A DNA stretch of 64,000 nt from Orobanche coerulescens (Eukaryota; Streptophyta; Magnoliopsida; Lamiales; Orobanchaceae). Made by a program: the position numbers and the translations under genes. The first letter of the stretch is position 1; each line of letters starts with the position of its first letter. The stretch covers positions 8,488,501-8,552,500 of the forward strand of contig CM065815.1 of the NCBI GenBank assembly GCA_033398695.1, read 5' to 3'. This document shows positions 47,401 to 58,500 of the stretch, one piece after another. The notes under the pieces are model-generated. The model did not search any database. It worked only from the letters and a program-made list of their open reading frames with translations, and was not told the origin of the DNA.

Positions 47401-49140
47401 TCATCAAATTAATGACTTTACTGCACGATGGGATTACCTCCCTGAAAAACACATTCAACCTCATCGTCTGAAATGATAGTGACCATACGCTTACGGACAC
47501 TAATGATGGCATCATGACGATCCATCCAGTCAATACCCAGAATGACGTCGTCTCTCGGTAAATCTACCACGATTAGGTATGCTAGCCATACACGGCCATG
47601 AAGCTGAATCGGACAATTCTGAATCTCACGATTTCTGATAATTCTTCTACCGTCAGGTAGACCAATGACATAAGGCTCACAACTAGTAGCACTACCCAGA
47701 CGTAGTCTACTCAAACATCACTCGGAAATGAATGAATGCGATGCACCAGTATCAAAAAGGGTACACACAGGTTGAGATAGAATATCGAGTGTACCTGATA
47801 TCATCCGGGCCTCTGGATCGTCGGTCTTATTCATTTCATAAATTCGGGGCTTGCCGGCCCCCGAACCGGACGCTCCCGTCTGATAGCTCTTGGCTCCGCC
47901 TTTATTAGCTCCTGTCATTTTGAACGACGCTGACTGAGTGGCCTGATTCTGCACCACTGAATGTCCTGGGGCCTGAGATGACGCCGGAGTGGGTTTAGAG
48001 TCCCTACGGCAAAAACGGGCCATATGCCCAGCAATCCCACAGTTGTGGCACGTGACAGTCTACTTCGGACACTTGGTGCTGAAATGACCTTGTTCGTCAC
48101 AGTTGAAACAGGTGATGGCCGAACTGGCCGCTCGTGACTGAGATTCCACGGGTCTAGGCGCCATAGGAGTTCGCTCATAAAAAGTAGAGCCCGCACGTTG
48201 TTTCTTGAAAGTGGCCTGACTGTCGTCAGACTGATTACGGTTCTTAGACTTCTTGCCAGCTGATGAGGGTTGTTGCTTAGCAATTTCCTTAGCAGTAAGC
48301 TCATAAGTAAGAGCTTTCTCAATGAACTCGGCCAGAGTGGTACAATTATGATTAAGCAATTGTAGCCGCATACGAGGTTTCAGCCTCTTGCTGAAATACT
48401 TGATCTTGTCTGCCTCAGAGTGAATGATAGATGAGACGAACGGAAGAAGTTCCTGAAATTTTTCGGCGATGGCAAGAACATCGTCGTCCGCTGAGAGGTC
48501 GGGAGTGAGTAATTCTGACAATTTAGCCTCCCTGAGTGGGGCTAGATAATACCTCTCCATCATGAGAGTTTTGAACTGATCCCAAGTACATGATCCGTCG
48601 GTGGGCTTCAACGATAACCACCATGAATGAGCGCTCTTACCAAGATAGTAGGCCGCAACTGAAACTTTATGCCCTTCAGGGCAATCCACCATAGCAAATA
48701 ACTTCTCGAAATGCTCAAGCCAATGAACATTATCCGCCGGCTCAGATGAGCCCTCGAAGGTAGGTGGTCGCTGGCGAGATATATCGCCAATGATACTGCT
48801 TACACCCCTCTCTTGCCTCTGAGGTGGCGGCGGAGGAGCCTGTTGATTTTGAGTAGTGGAGTTATGCATCGTCTCCATTAGCTGTGCCATCTGAGTCATT
48901 TGGGCCATCATGCCCTGCATAAAAGCGAGTGGGTCAACCTGAACACCCTCCGACTGAGCTGTGTCTCGGGTACGACTCCCTGATAGTGAATGATTACGTC
49001 CAGGTGAATGAGTGGCAGCATCACTGCTCGATGAGTTAGCATTATTTCTTGCATTCGCGCGTGTATTCACACGAGCTCTCGGGTTCCGGCCTGCACCACG
49101 ACCTCTTCCCCATGTCCTCTGCCAGCTCTTTCCATACTGA
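44440..49140 (-). pseudogene. gag-pol polyprotein of element F (near complete, stop codons)
   Basis: Read downwards: Arg/Gly-rich start (about 49130-49060; no clear ATG, the frame to 49070 is open), gag core (FKTLMMERYY, KYFSKRLKPRMRLQ), zinc knuckles CFNCDEQGHFSTKC and CHNCGIAGHMARFC (48010-48110), protease LFDTGASHSFISE (about 47720-47760), and RT with FIDDIL (about 46750) in an open stretch 47252-45978 that also includes RNase H ([14 protein letters not shown]). Integrase with HPGSSKMYKDL and CLTCQ (45600) and core 45500-44950 follows, then the GPF module (IGPFEILDRVGEL, about 44740) and chromodomain (EEATWETEDSM, about 44460-44490). Stops: 48060-48062, 47718-47720, about 45973-45975, about 45545-45547, about 44655. 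There is a frame change near 47420-47530, and an Ala codon is missing in the RT motif NAPVFMEL. It would provide all retrotransposition enzymes but is not translatable as one product. Confidence 0.93.
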
Positions 49141-49609
49141 AGTGGAAAGTCGTATGATGATTATATATCTCGCATGAGTATCACATTATGATTATATTAT
49201 GAAATGATGAAAATGAGCATACACGCTCAAATACAACGATTACATGAATGATCAACTAAAATGACGTGCTTATCTGATGAAATCCTTGATATGATTATCT
49301 TGAACAATTTAACAAGATTAATGATATGATCCTCAAGATCAAAAACTGAACAATGAAATGAAATGAGTGATTAATGAATTAACATGATCGACTTGATCAC
49401 AATTGAAAATGATGAATGAGGATTGTTAACTGATGAATTATGAATGAATGATTATTGCCAGAAATTATACCATGGCGTTAGAAATCTTACAATTCTTGGT
49501 CTGATTGGCTCGGCATTTGCACAGGTCACACGTGACGCGAAAGTCCAATGATACTAGTCCGATAACGATGATTTCAAATGAGACATGACTCGGAAGGTAG
49601 TATTCAAAA

Positions 49610-49625
49610 CCACGCTCCGATACCA
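49610..49625 (-). other. Primer-binding site of element F
   Basis: Minus strand TGGTATCGGAGCG, four bases inside the 5' LTR. Confidence 0.85.
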
Positions 49626-49629
49626 ACTC

Positions 49630-52018
49630 TGTAACACCCCAAACTAGGCGGATATTACAGTGTCGTGGACCCCCGACTGGGACCCACCAGGCGAATGAAA
49701 ATGAATGAATTACAGAGGGTAAATGTAGTACCGAACCACATTACAACATTGATTACTCCGATGAGGAGTTTCATACAACACACCAAAGATATTACAGAAT
49801 ACATGTATATTTATATGGAGATAAAATATACAATACTGAGTAAAATGAATATTCAAACGGAATGTCTGCAGCGGAATAAAATGAAGGAAACATAAATGAC
49901 TGAAAAGACTGGGGCCCCCTACTAGTATCATTGGGACTCCTCGCCGTCGACGTGCTCTTCCCATGCTTTTGCTTTGTCATGACCTGAAAAACAATATTCC
50001 CCAACGGGGTCAGTTACACAGAACAACAATCCTCAAGGGTTGAAAATACACAATCATGATATATCTGAAGTTATGAAATATCCTGTCGAAACATACGCAA
50101 TCAAACATGCTATATGAATCAACTAACGGTATGGCTCAAAGGAATGGCGCCACACTACGTCCGGGATGGAAATGTGTCCGTGTACAAGCCACCAACGAGT
50201 ATCGATCGGATACACGTGTGGTCTTGTACCTAATCAGTCTCACGAAGCCATCAACTCGTGTGCACAGTCCAATGTGAGGCCACCAACCAACACACGACTT
50301 AAATGTGCCCGACATGAAAATCCTACACATACCAACCGGCACGCCAGTGCGACCCGGAATGCCACGATATAACAAAAGTGACATCAAAATCAATAATGAC
50401 TCACCGAGATGAAATGACAGTGAAATGAATGATAGCTCAATGAAATAATTGGAACCGTCGTTCCTTGTGAATGAAGTAATGAAGTGACAATTACAAGTTT
50501 CAATACGGTTAGTACTTTATGAATGAATTATGATTATGAATGAACAACAACGAAAGGAATGAATATCCTTTTAACTGAGTAAGAATTAACTTACACAACA
50601 CCGATGAAGAATGTCCGTCCACGAACAACGTCCTAAATGAAATGTCGGTCGCTCGAACAACCTTGAATAACACAATTACCAATAATTCGATCATTATGCG
50701 AATCAAATACGATCATAACCGACTCAAACGTCGATACAACAATATCCAAACTCGAATATATCGAAACCAACTCCAAGATGAGTATTTCAAACTATCAAAA
50801 CACTTTCAATGATATCAATAATCCCATAGGAATCCACAATTCAAGATTACAACAACGTCAATCGGAAATCCCCAAATTAACCGAAGTTAACCCCAAGGGT
50901 TCTTGATATAAATCCCCAAAATAGCCATTAAATCCGTAGGAATATAATTATCCAAGATAGATAATCCATATCTAACATATTCCAATAACAATCCAAGCTT
51001 ACACGAAGAAAATCGGAAGGAAAACCCAAAAATCCGAGTTCCTAGATCCAAGAGATTAATACCTTTGATTTGATGTGATGAAGATGATGAAATGATGATT
51101 AATCCGAATGATGAGCTTGAAGATGATGATTGATGATTACACCTCAAAGAATACTCTCCAAATCGACCGAAATCGCCCAAAACCGCCGAAGGAGTGAAGT
51201 GAGATGAAGAAATGACGAAATGGACTGCACTGTCCTATTTATAGTTACTCCAGTTTAGCGTGTGCTAGCTCTTGTGCGTAGTGTGCGCTAACGGGTATTT
51301 TGGGTAGTCCAGTACCCACTGTCCGGAAATGGTAGCGCGCGCTACGTACCTTTTTGTAGCGTGCGCTACGGCTATGCACTTAGCGTGCGCTAACGAATTA
51401 TCTGATGCCCAGTACTGGAGTCCAGAACCTTCTGTCCTTTGATCTAATCTCGGTAGCGTGCGCTACAACCAACGATTATCGTGCGTTACTACACCGTTTG
51501 CGTACGCTAAAAACCACTCTTAGCGTGCGCTATGAATAAATTCAATTCAGTCCAGTAGCCACTGGACTCAACCTGATCCGACCCTAGCGCACGCTACACT
51601 GACTGTATAGCGTACGCTACTTCGGCTCACTAGCGCATGCTACTTACCATTCGTAGCGTGCGCTACCTACAATCCCAACTGCAGTCCAGTGCCATCTGGA
51701 TTGCCTACTCAACTACACTAGCGTGCGCTAGTGTTGAGAGGTGGCGTGCGCTACCAGTACTCAATTAGCACACGCTAAAGAGAGTACGTAGCATGCGCTA
51801 CTCCTCACACACAGCACACTAAGAAATGACAACGATGGCAAACACCGCACAATTCTCCAACTAGTTTGATGATGAATGACGATACAATTACTCTGAACGA
51901 AGAATACAATGATTGAATATGAGTGACAAATGACCATAAATGTTTGAAAAATACTGAGTGACAAGTACTGAATGATAGATACTGAATGATAATGACTGAA
52001 TTACAACTGGATATTACA
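49630..52018 (-). repeat. Element F 5' LTR
   Basis: 2389 bp, colinear with the 3' LTR. Palindrome array at 51254-51802; minus-strand TATA box at 51235-51244. Confidence 0.93.
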
Positions 52019-52023
52019 CATAA

Positions 52024-52341
52024 CATTGGGTCGGCACGAAGGATGATGAAAGATGAACGATACTAATCACACGAGGATCCATATGAGGTCTTTGGTTTAG
52101 TTGTATTTTATTTCCGCTGCAGTATTCTTTCCCCGTTGTACGGGAGTGTGTTGTATTCGACCCCTGCGTGGGCATGTATTGTAATTGAGTTGTATGTATT
52201 TATTGAAAGACCAAATTGGTCTACTGAGTCATTTTAGCCTTAAAGGCATTGTTGAGTTGTTCGATTTTGTTACCAGCCTGGTAGAACCTTGAGGAAAGGT
52301 TCTGCGGCGTGTAATATCCCTGAGCGGATTGGGGTGTTACA
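52024..52341 (+). repeat. Element D 3' LTR, second part
   Basis: It resumes the D LTR after element F (matches 34163-34479) and ends GGGGTGTTACA, followed by the target duplication TTTAG. Confidence 0.93.
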
Positions 52342-52353
52342 TTTAGAACACTG
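52342..52353. mobile_element. Repeat H, distal end
   Basis: TTTAGAACACTG completes the H terminus. Its first five bases are the target duplication of D. Confidence 0.65.
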
Positions 52354-52407
52354 ATATATATATGAGCTCAATCATTTGTAATTATCCCATGCCTTGAAAG
52401 GAATTAG
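52354..52407. repeat. Satellite array, segment 3 (short piece)
   Basis: The AT tract, then 'gagctcaatcatttgtaatt' and 'ccttgaaaggaattag', continue the satellite unit interrupted at 31200. Element E follows after ATTAG. Confidence 0.9.
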
Positions 52408-55008
52408 TGTAATACCCAGTTGTAATTCATTCATTCATTTTCATTCAGTAATTATCAGTCTGTAATTGTCACTCAGTAATTTTCACTCATTAATAATCAC
52501 TCATCATTCATGAATCACTCATTTGCGTTCACTGTTGGCATGTTGTAATCGAATATCAGTTACTGATCGTCATTTTATCTCCGTTTTTAGATCGAGACGG
52601 GAGTATTATCATTTTCATTGTGATTGATAGCCTTGTACTGGGAGTATCATCTTTGGCTCGTGTTAGACTTGTTCACTTTCACATTCGTATGGTATGTCGG
52701 ATCATTCATCAGTCGTAGCGAGGAATCGGAGTTATCGGATTTATTCACCTTGGCCAGCATTGAGTTACGGCTGTAAGGTTCCGGGATACGGCCGTAAGTT
52801 CAGTGGGTATGGCCGTAAGGCTGGCGATTCTGGCCGACGTGGTCCAAAGTGCCGAGCTTTTGGCCGAAGGCGAGTTACGGCCGTAAGGAGGGTTGGATAC
52901 GGCCGTAAGTGGGGTTCGTAAATTTCAGGTGTTGTCGACCAAGGGTGACTTACGACCGTAAGGGTTGCGGCATACGGCCGTAAGTCGAGGCAGGTACGGC
53001 CGTAAGGTTTGGCCGGATACGGCCGTACGCTGAAGGCAGGATGCCTGGCCATTTTTGACGAAGGCGGGTTACGCCCGTAAGTTTGGCCGGATACGGCCGT
53101 ATCATTCGAGTTACGGCCGTAAGGTGTGCGGGTACAGCCGTAAGGATGTCGGCGGATGTTTTTGACGAAGGCGGGTTACGCCCGTAACTCAGGAGCGGTT
53201 ACGGCCGTAAGTCTGTCGGCAGGCTTTCGGACGAAGCCGAGTTACGGCCGTACGAGTTGGCCGGTTACGGCCGTAAGGCCGTTGACTTGGAATGTTACGG
53301 CCGTAAGAGGGCCGAGTTACGGCCGTAACTTCCGGCAGTATTTAAGGACTCGGCCGGGACACTTTTCCTCATTTTTCTCACTTCCTTCATCTTGTCCGAG
53401 AGAGAGCTTGAGGGAGATATTTTGACATCATCAATCACTTGTGTATTCGGATTTCATCATCTTATTTTGTTGGGAAGCTTGGATAGTCGATTTAACATGT
53501 TTTCATTGGATCGAAGTGGTTGGATCTTCGAGAGGTAATTTCTTCAACACCTTGGATTTCGATTTTGTGTTGAGATATGATGTTTTGGACGTTATAATCA
53601 TGTTATATGAAGGGATATGTATATGATTATGAGTTTGTATAAGGATTCATTGGATTATTGAGGGATTATTCAAGAACACTTTGATTATCGAGTTGAAATC
53701 GGGGGTTTTCGATTAATTGTCGTTATAATCACGTTTTTAGATATTCGTTTTGGATTATTAATCGTATTGAAGATGTTTTGTTGGTTTGAAACACTTCTTG
53801 GGGGATTTGATATTGGTATATTGAGGTTTGATTGTAAACAATCGGAGTTTGGACGCAACGTGTTTGATTTAATGCCTCAATGGACTTGGTTTAGTCGTAT
53901 CGACGTGTTGAGTTCGTTATATTCATGTTTGTTACGTATGCTGAACGGATTGTTGGTTATTGTGTTATTCAAGGTTGTTCGAGCGACCGATATCTCTATT
54001 AGGACGTTGTTCGTGGAAGGATAATTGTCACCGGTGTTGTGTAAGTTAATTCTTACTCGGTTAAAAGGATATTCATCCCTTTTGTTGTTGTTCATTCATA
54101 ATCATAACTCATTCATCAGTGTATTAACCGTATCAAACTTGTTATTGTCAATTAATCACTTCAGTCATAAGGAACGACGTTTCCAATCTTTTCATTGAGC
54201 TGTCATTTATTTCACTACCATTCCACCTCGGTGAGTCATTATTCATTTTCGATGTCACTTTTGTTATATCGTGGCATTCCGGGTCATACTGGCGTGCCGG
54301 TTGGTATGTGTTGGATTTTCATGCCAGGCACGTTTAAGTCGTGTGTTGGTTGTTGGCCTCACATTGGACTGTGCACACGAGTCATATTGTCTCGTGAGAT
54401 TGATTAGGTACAAGACCACACGTGTATTCGATCGATACTCGTTGGTGGCTTGTGCACGGACACATTTCCATCTCGGGCGTAGTGTGGTACCACCCTTTGA
54501 GACGTACTGTTAGTTGATTCATATAGCATGTTTGATTGCGTATGTTTCGACAGGATATTTCATAACTTCAGATATAATCATGATTGTGTATTTTCAACCC
54601 TTGAGGATTGTTGTTCTGTGTAACTGACCCCGGCTGGGGATTTTGTTTTTCAGGTCATGGCAAGGCAAAAGCACGAGAATAGCATGTTGATGTCGAGGAG
54701 TCCCAGTGATACTAGTAGGGTGCCCCGATCTTTCAGTTATTCATGTTATTGTCCTTTATTTTCCGCTGCAGACTTTCATTTGGATACTCCGTTTCATTCA
54801 GTGTTGTGTATTTTATCTTCATATAAAATACACTAGTATTCGGTATTGTCCTGGTGTGTTGTAACTAAACTCCTTATCGGAGTAATTATTGTTGTAATGT
54901 GGTTCGGTACTACATTTATCCTGTGTAATTCATTCATTTTCATTTGCCTGGTGGGTCCCAGTTGGGGATCTACGGCACTGTAATATCCGCCTAGTTTGGG
55001 GTGTTACA
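52408..55008 (+). repeat. Element E 5' LTR
   Basis: 2601 bp, TGTAATACCC to GGGGTGTTACA. The U3 has TTACGGCCGTAA words at 52764-53332 and a TATA-like GTATTTAAGG at 53337-53346. The first 30 bases and the last 50 match F almost exactly. Confidence 0.92.
52764..53332 (+). promoter_or_regulatory. U3 palindrome array of element E (about 19 words)
   Basis: About nineteen copies of NTACGGCCGTAA (several exact TTACGGCCGTAA, others with one change such as TTACGCCCGTAA or TTACGACCGTAA) lie in 570 bp. The last ends about 5 bp before the TATA-like word GTATTTAAGG. The 3' LTR retains the distal part at 59752-60064. Confidence 0.75.
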
Positions 55009-55012
55009 GAGT

Positions 55013-55030
55013 TGGTATCGGAGCGTGGTT
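55013..55030 (+). other. Primer-binding site of element E
   Basis: TGGTATCGGAGCG four bases after the 5' LTR. Confidence 0.85.
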
Positions 55031-55549
55031 TTGAATACTACCTTCCGAGTCATGTCTCATTTGAAATCATCGTCATCAGACTAGTATCATTGGACTTTCG
55101 CATCACGTGTGACCTGTGCAAATGCCGAGCCAATCAGACCGGAAGAACTGTAAGATTTCTAACGCCATGGTATAATTTCTGGCAATAGTCATTCATTCAT
55201 CATTCATCATTTAACAATACTCAAACATCATCATTCATTGTGATTAGGATGATCATGTTAACTCATTAATCACTTAATTCATTTCATTACTCAGTTAATG
55301 ATCAGGACGATCATGTTAATTCATTAATTACTCAATTCATTTCATTACTCAGTTGTCGATCTGGATGATCATATTATTAATCTTGTTAAGTTATTCAAGA
55401 TAATCATTTCAAGAATTTCATCAGATAATCATGTCACTTGAAATCATTCATATAATCACTAAGTTAGAGCATGTATACTCATTTTCATCATCTCATGACG
55501 TAATCATAACGTGATAATCATGCGGGAAATATAATCATTATGCGACCTT

Positions 55550-58500
55550 CCTACTTCAAGATGGAGAGAGTCGTCGAGGATGCACGGAAGAGACGCGGTG
55601 CCGAAACCCGAGAAATAATCACTGCCGGGAAATCGTGCACGGGACTCGGCTCGATCGAAGATGTTCGGGTTGATCCACTCACTTTTATGCAGCCATGACG
55701 ACCCATGTGCGATTGCTCAATCATCATTGCGCCACTGCCGGATTAATCGAGAGAACTCTCCGTATGAGCCACCGCTAAGGAAAGTGCTGAACAACAACCT
55801 TCATCCGCCAAGAAATCAACGGCGTAATCAATCCAAGGCGGTCACCAACCTTCAAGAAGCCTCGTGTGAGTCCTATCGTTTCGAGCGACCTCCTACGGCA
55901 CAAAATCGTGCGGGATCTCGATCCCGGCGGCCTGCTCGCCATCACTGTTTCAATTGTGGAACGCCAGTCATTACTGACATAGTGTCTCAAACCGTCTATC
56001 ACGTGCTATAATTGTGGGAATTTTGGGCATAAGGCCCGTTTTTGCCGAAAGGACTCCAAGTCGGCTCCGCGGCATCTCGAGCCCGAAGCACCGCGTTTGA
56101 GACCGATTGCTTTGTCAACGTCGTTTAAGACAATGGAAGCAAATAGAGTTGGAGCTCGTATTTATCGACAGAGCGTCTGGTTCGGGGCCGCAAGTCCTGC
56201 ATTCATGTGATGAGTAGGATCGACGATCCGTGGCGAATGATTTCGGGTATACTCGTAATTTTATTTCAACTTGTGTGTACCTTTTGATCTTTGGTACACC
56301 GCATTCATTCATTTTCGAATCATGCTTGAATAGACTTATTTCGGGATAGTCCTATTGCTTGTGGACCTCATACCATCGGTCTACTGACGATGGAAGAATT
56401 TTCGAATCATACCAAGTAAGCTTAGTGACCGCGATTGGTTGGTGGACCTAATCGTGGTGAATTTATCTTAGGACGATGTAATTTTCGGTATTAGTTGGTT
56501 TAATCGTCTTGATACTATCCTCAGTGTTTGTTAGCGTTTGGTCGCTATCTTTCCGTCGTTGGTTGTCGAATGTGTGCTTCAGGGAAGTAATCCCCGTTGT
56601 TCCAGTAGAATTATTATTATGGCGGAAGCAGAGAAATTCCGCAATCGAGCTATTCAATCATTCATTGCACCATTTTCATCGATTGGCCTTTCTAAGGCAA
56701 TCGAGTCATTCAATCATTCATTGTATCATTTTCATCGATTGACCTTCCTAAGGCAATCGAGTTATTCAATCCTTCATTGCATCATTTTCATCGATTGGCC
56801 TTTCTAAGGCAATCGAGCTATTCAATCATTCATGGTATCATTTTCATCGATTGGCCTTTCTAAGGCAATCGAGTTATTCAAACATTCATTGTACCATTTT
56901 CATCGATTGGCCTTTCTAAGGCAATCGAGGTGTTCAATCATTCATTGTATCACTTTTTATCGATTGACCATCCTAGGGCAATCGAAATGTTCAATCATTT
57001 GTGGTATTATTGTCATCGATTGACGATGTATTTCCAGACGAGTTATCTGGTTGCCTTCACATAGAGTAGTGGAATTCAGGAGTGAGTTGGAGCCGGTACG
57101 TCCCCTTTATCGAAGGCACCGTATCGGATGGCCCCGACCAGAATGCAAGAGTTGAAGATTCAACTTGAGGAATAGTTCGAGAAAGGTTATCTCCGACCAA
57201 TTGCGTCCCCGAGAGGAGCACCAGTGTGATCTGTCAAGGAGAAGGATGGCTCGTCTCGTGTGTGTATTAATTATCAAGAGTTGAACAGGGTGATGATCAA
57301 GATTAGTACCCCTTACCCCGTATTGATGATCTTTTAGATCAACTTCAGGGAGCTTCAGTATTTTCCAGGATCGACTTAAGATCTGGATATCACCAGTTGC
57401 GGATTCGAGAGTCGGATATCGCGAGGACGGCGTTTCGAACACGCTATGGTCATTATGAGTTCGTAGTTATGCCGTTCGGGCTAACTAATGCACCTGCGGT
57501 ATTCATGGAGTTAATGAATCGGGTTTTCATCGACTTTTTAGATCAGTTTGTTGTTGTCTTCATCGATGACATTTTGATTTATTCTCGTAGCCGAGAGGAA
57601 CACGAGGTTCATCTTCATCAGGTTCTCGACGTGTTGAGACGAGAGCAACTTTATGGAAAGTTTTCCAAATGTGAGTTCTGGATGTCCGAAGTGACTTTTC
57701 TCGGACATGTAATTTCATCAGATGGAGTTCGTGTCGACCCTCAGAAGACGGAGGCTATCCAAGATTGGTTACCTCCGAAGAATGTTAAGGAAATCCGAAG
57801 TTTTCTCGGATTAGCGGGTTATTATCGGCGGTTTGTGGAAGGATTTTCTAAAATCGCTCAACCCTTGGCGAACCTTTTGCGAAAGGATAAGAAATACACG
57901 TGGTCCGACGCGTGTCAACGGAGTTTTGAGGAACTCAAGAGCCGGTTAATGTCAGCACCTGTACTTTCCTTGCCTCAAGGGACGGAGGGATTTGTGGTTT
58001 ATAGTGATGCGTCCGGACAGGGTCTCGGATGTGTACTCATGTAGAATGGAAAGGTTATTGCCTATGCCTCACGGCAATTGAGACCTTACGAAGTTAATTA
58101 TCCGACCCACGACCTAGAGCTAGCAGCCATGGTGTTCGCTTTGAAAATTTGGCGTCATTACCTTTATGGCGTTACCTGTCAGATATTCACCGATCATAAG
58201 AGTTTAAACTATATATTTACTCAGAAGGAGTTAAATATGCGACAGAGACGATGGTTAGAATTAATCAAAGATTATGATATCGAGATCCTTTACCACCCGG
58301 GCAAGGCGAACGTTGTCGCCGACGCCTTGAGTCGTAAGTCCGTGCAGGAGCAGATGCTTGCTCGTTTAACAGTTCGGAAGGAGCTTCAGCAGGAATTCCT
58401 TAGACCCGAGATCGAGGTCTGGCTTCAGCGAATTCAAGGATAGCTTTGTATGTTAGAGATTTCATCGTCCCTTGAGGAGAAAATCAGGGTTCAGACCCAG

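Larger units (their letters stand above)
41982..52018 (-). mobile_element. LTR retrotransposon F (Ty3/gypsy, Tekay/Del-type chromovirus), 10.0 kb
   Basis: LTRs are at 41982-44389 (3') and 49630-52018 (5', minus-strand sense). The target duplication CATAA lies at 41977-41981 and 52019-52023, and the intact host sequence is seen in the D 5' LTR near 34156-34162. Primer site, gag, protease, RT, RNase H, integrase and chromodomain are in order on the minus strand. This is the most complete element of the window, silenced mainly by point stop codons. Confidence 0.95.
31738..52341 (+). mobile_element. LTR retrotransposon D (non-coding, gypsy-type ends), with nested F and G
   Basis: The 5' LTR is 31738-34479. 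The 3' LTR is 39562-41981 plus 52024-52341, 2742 versus 2738 bp after removing element F. The target duplication TTTAG lies at 31733-31737 and 52342-52346. The primer site (34484) and polypurine tract (before 39562) are correct. The interior of about 2.8 kb (excluding solo LTR G) has no gag or pol domain, so D is a large non-autonomous derivative. The two LTRs are nearly identical by eye. Confidence 0.93.

Noticed and set aside
44650..48062. Repeat-induced point mutation as the cause of stops in F
   Set aside because: RIP is a fungal process. Methyl-cytosine deamination explains the same changes in a plant genome.
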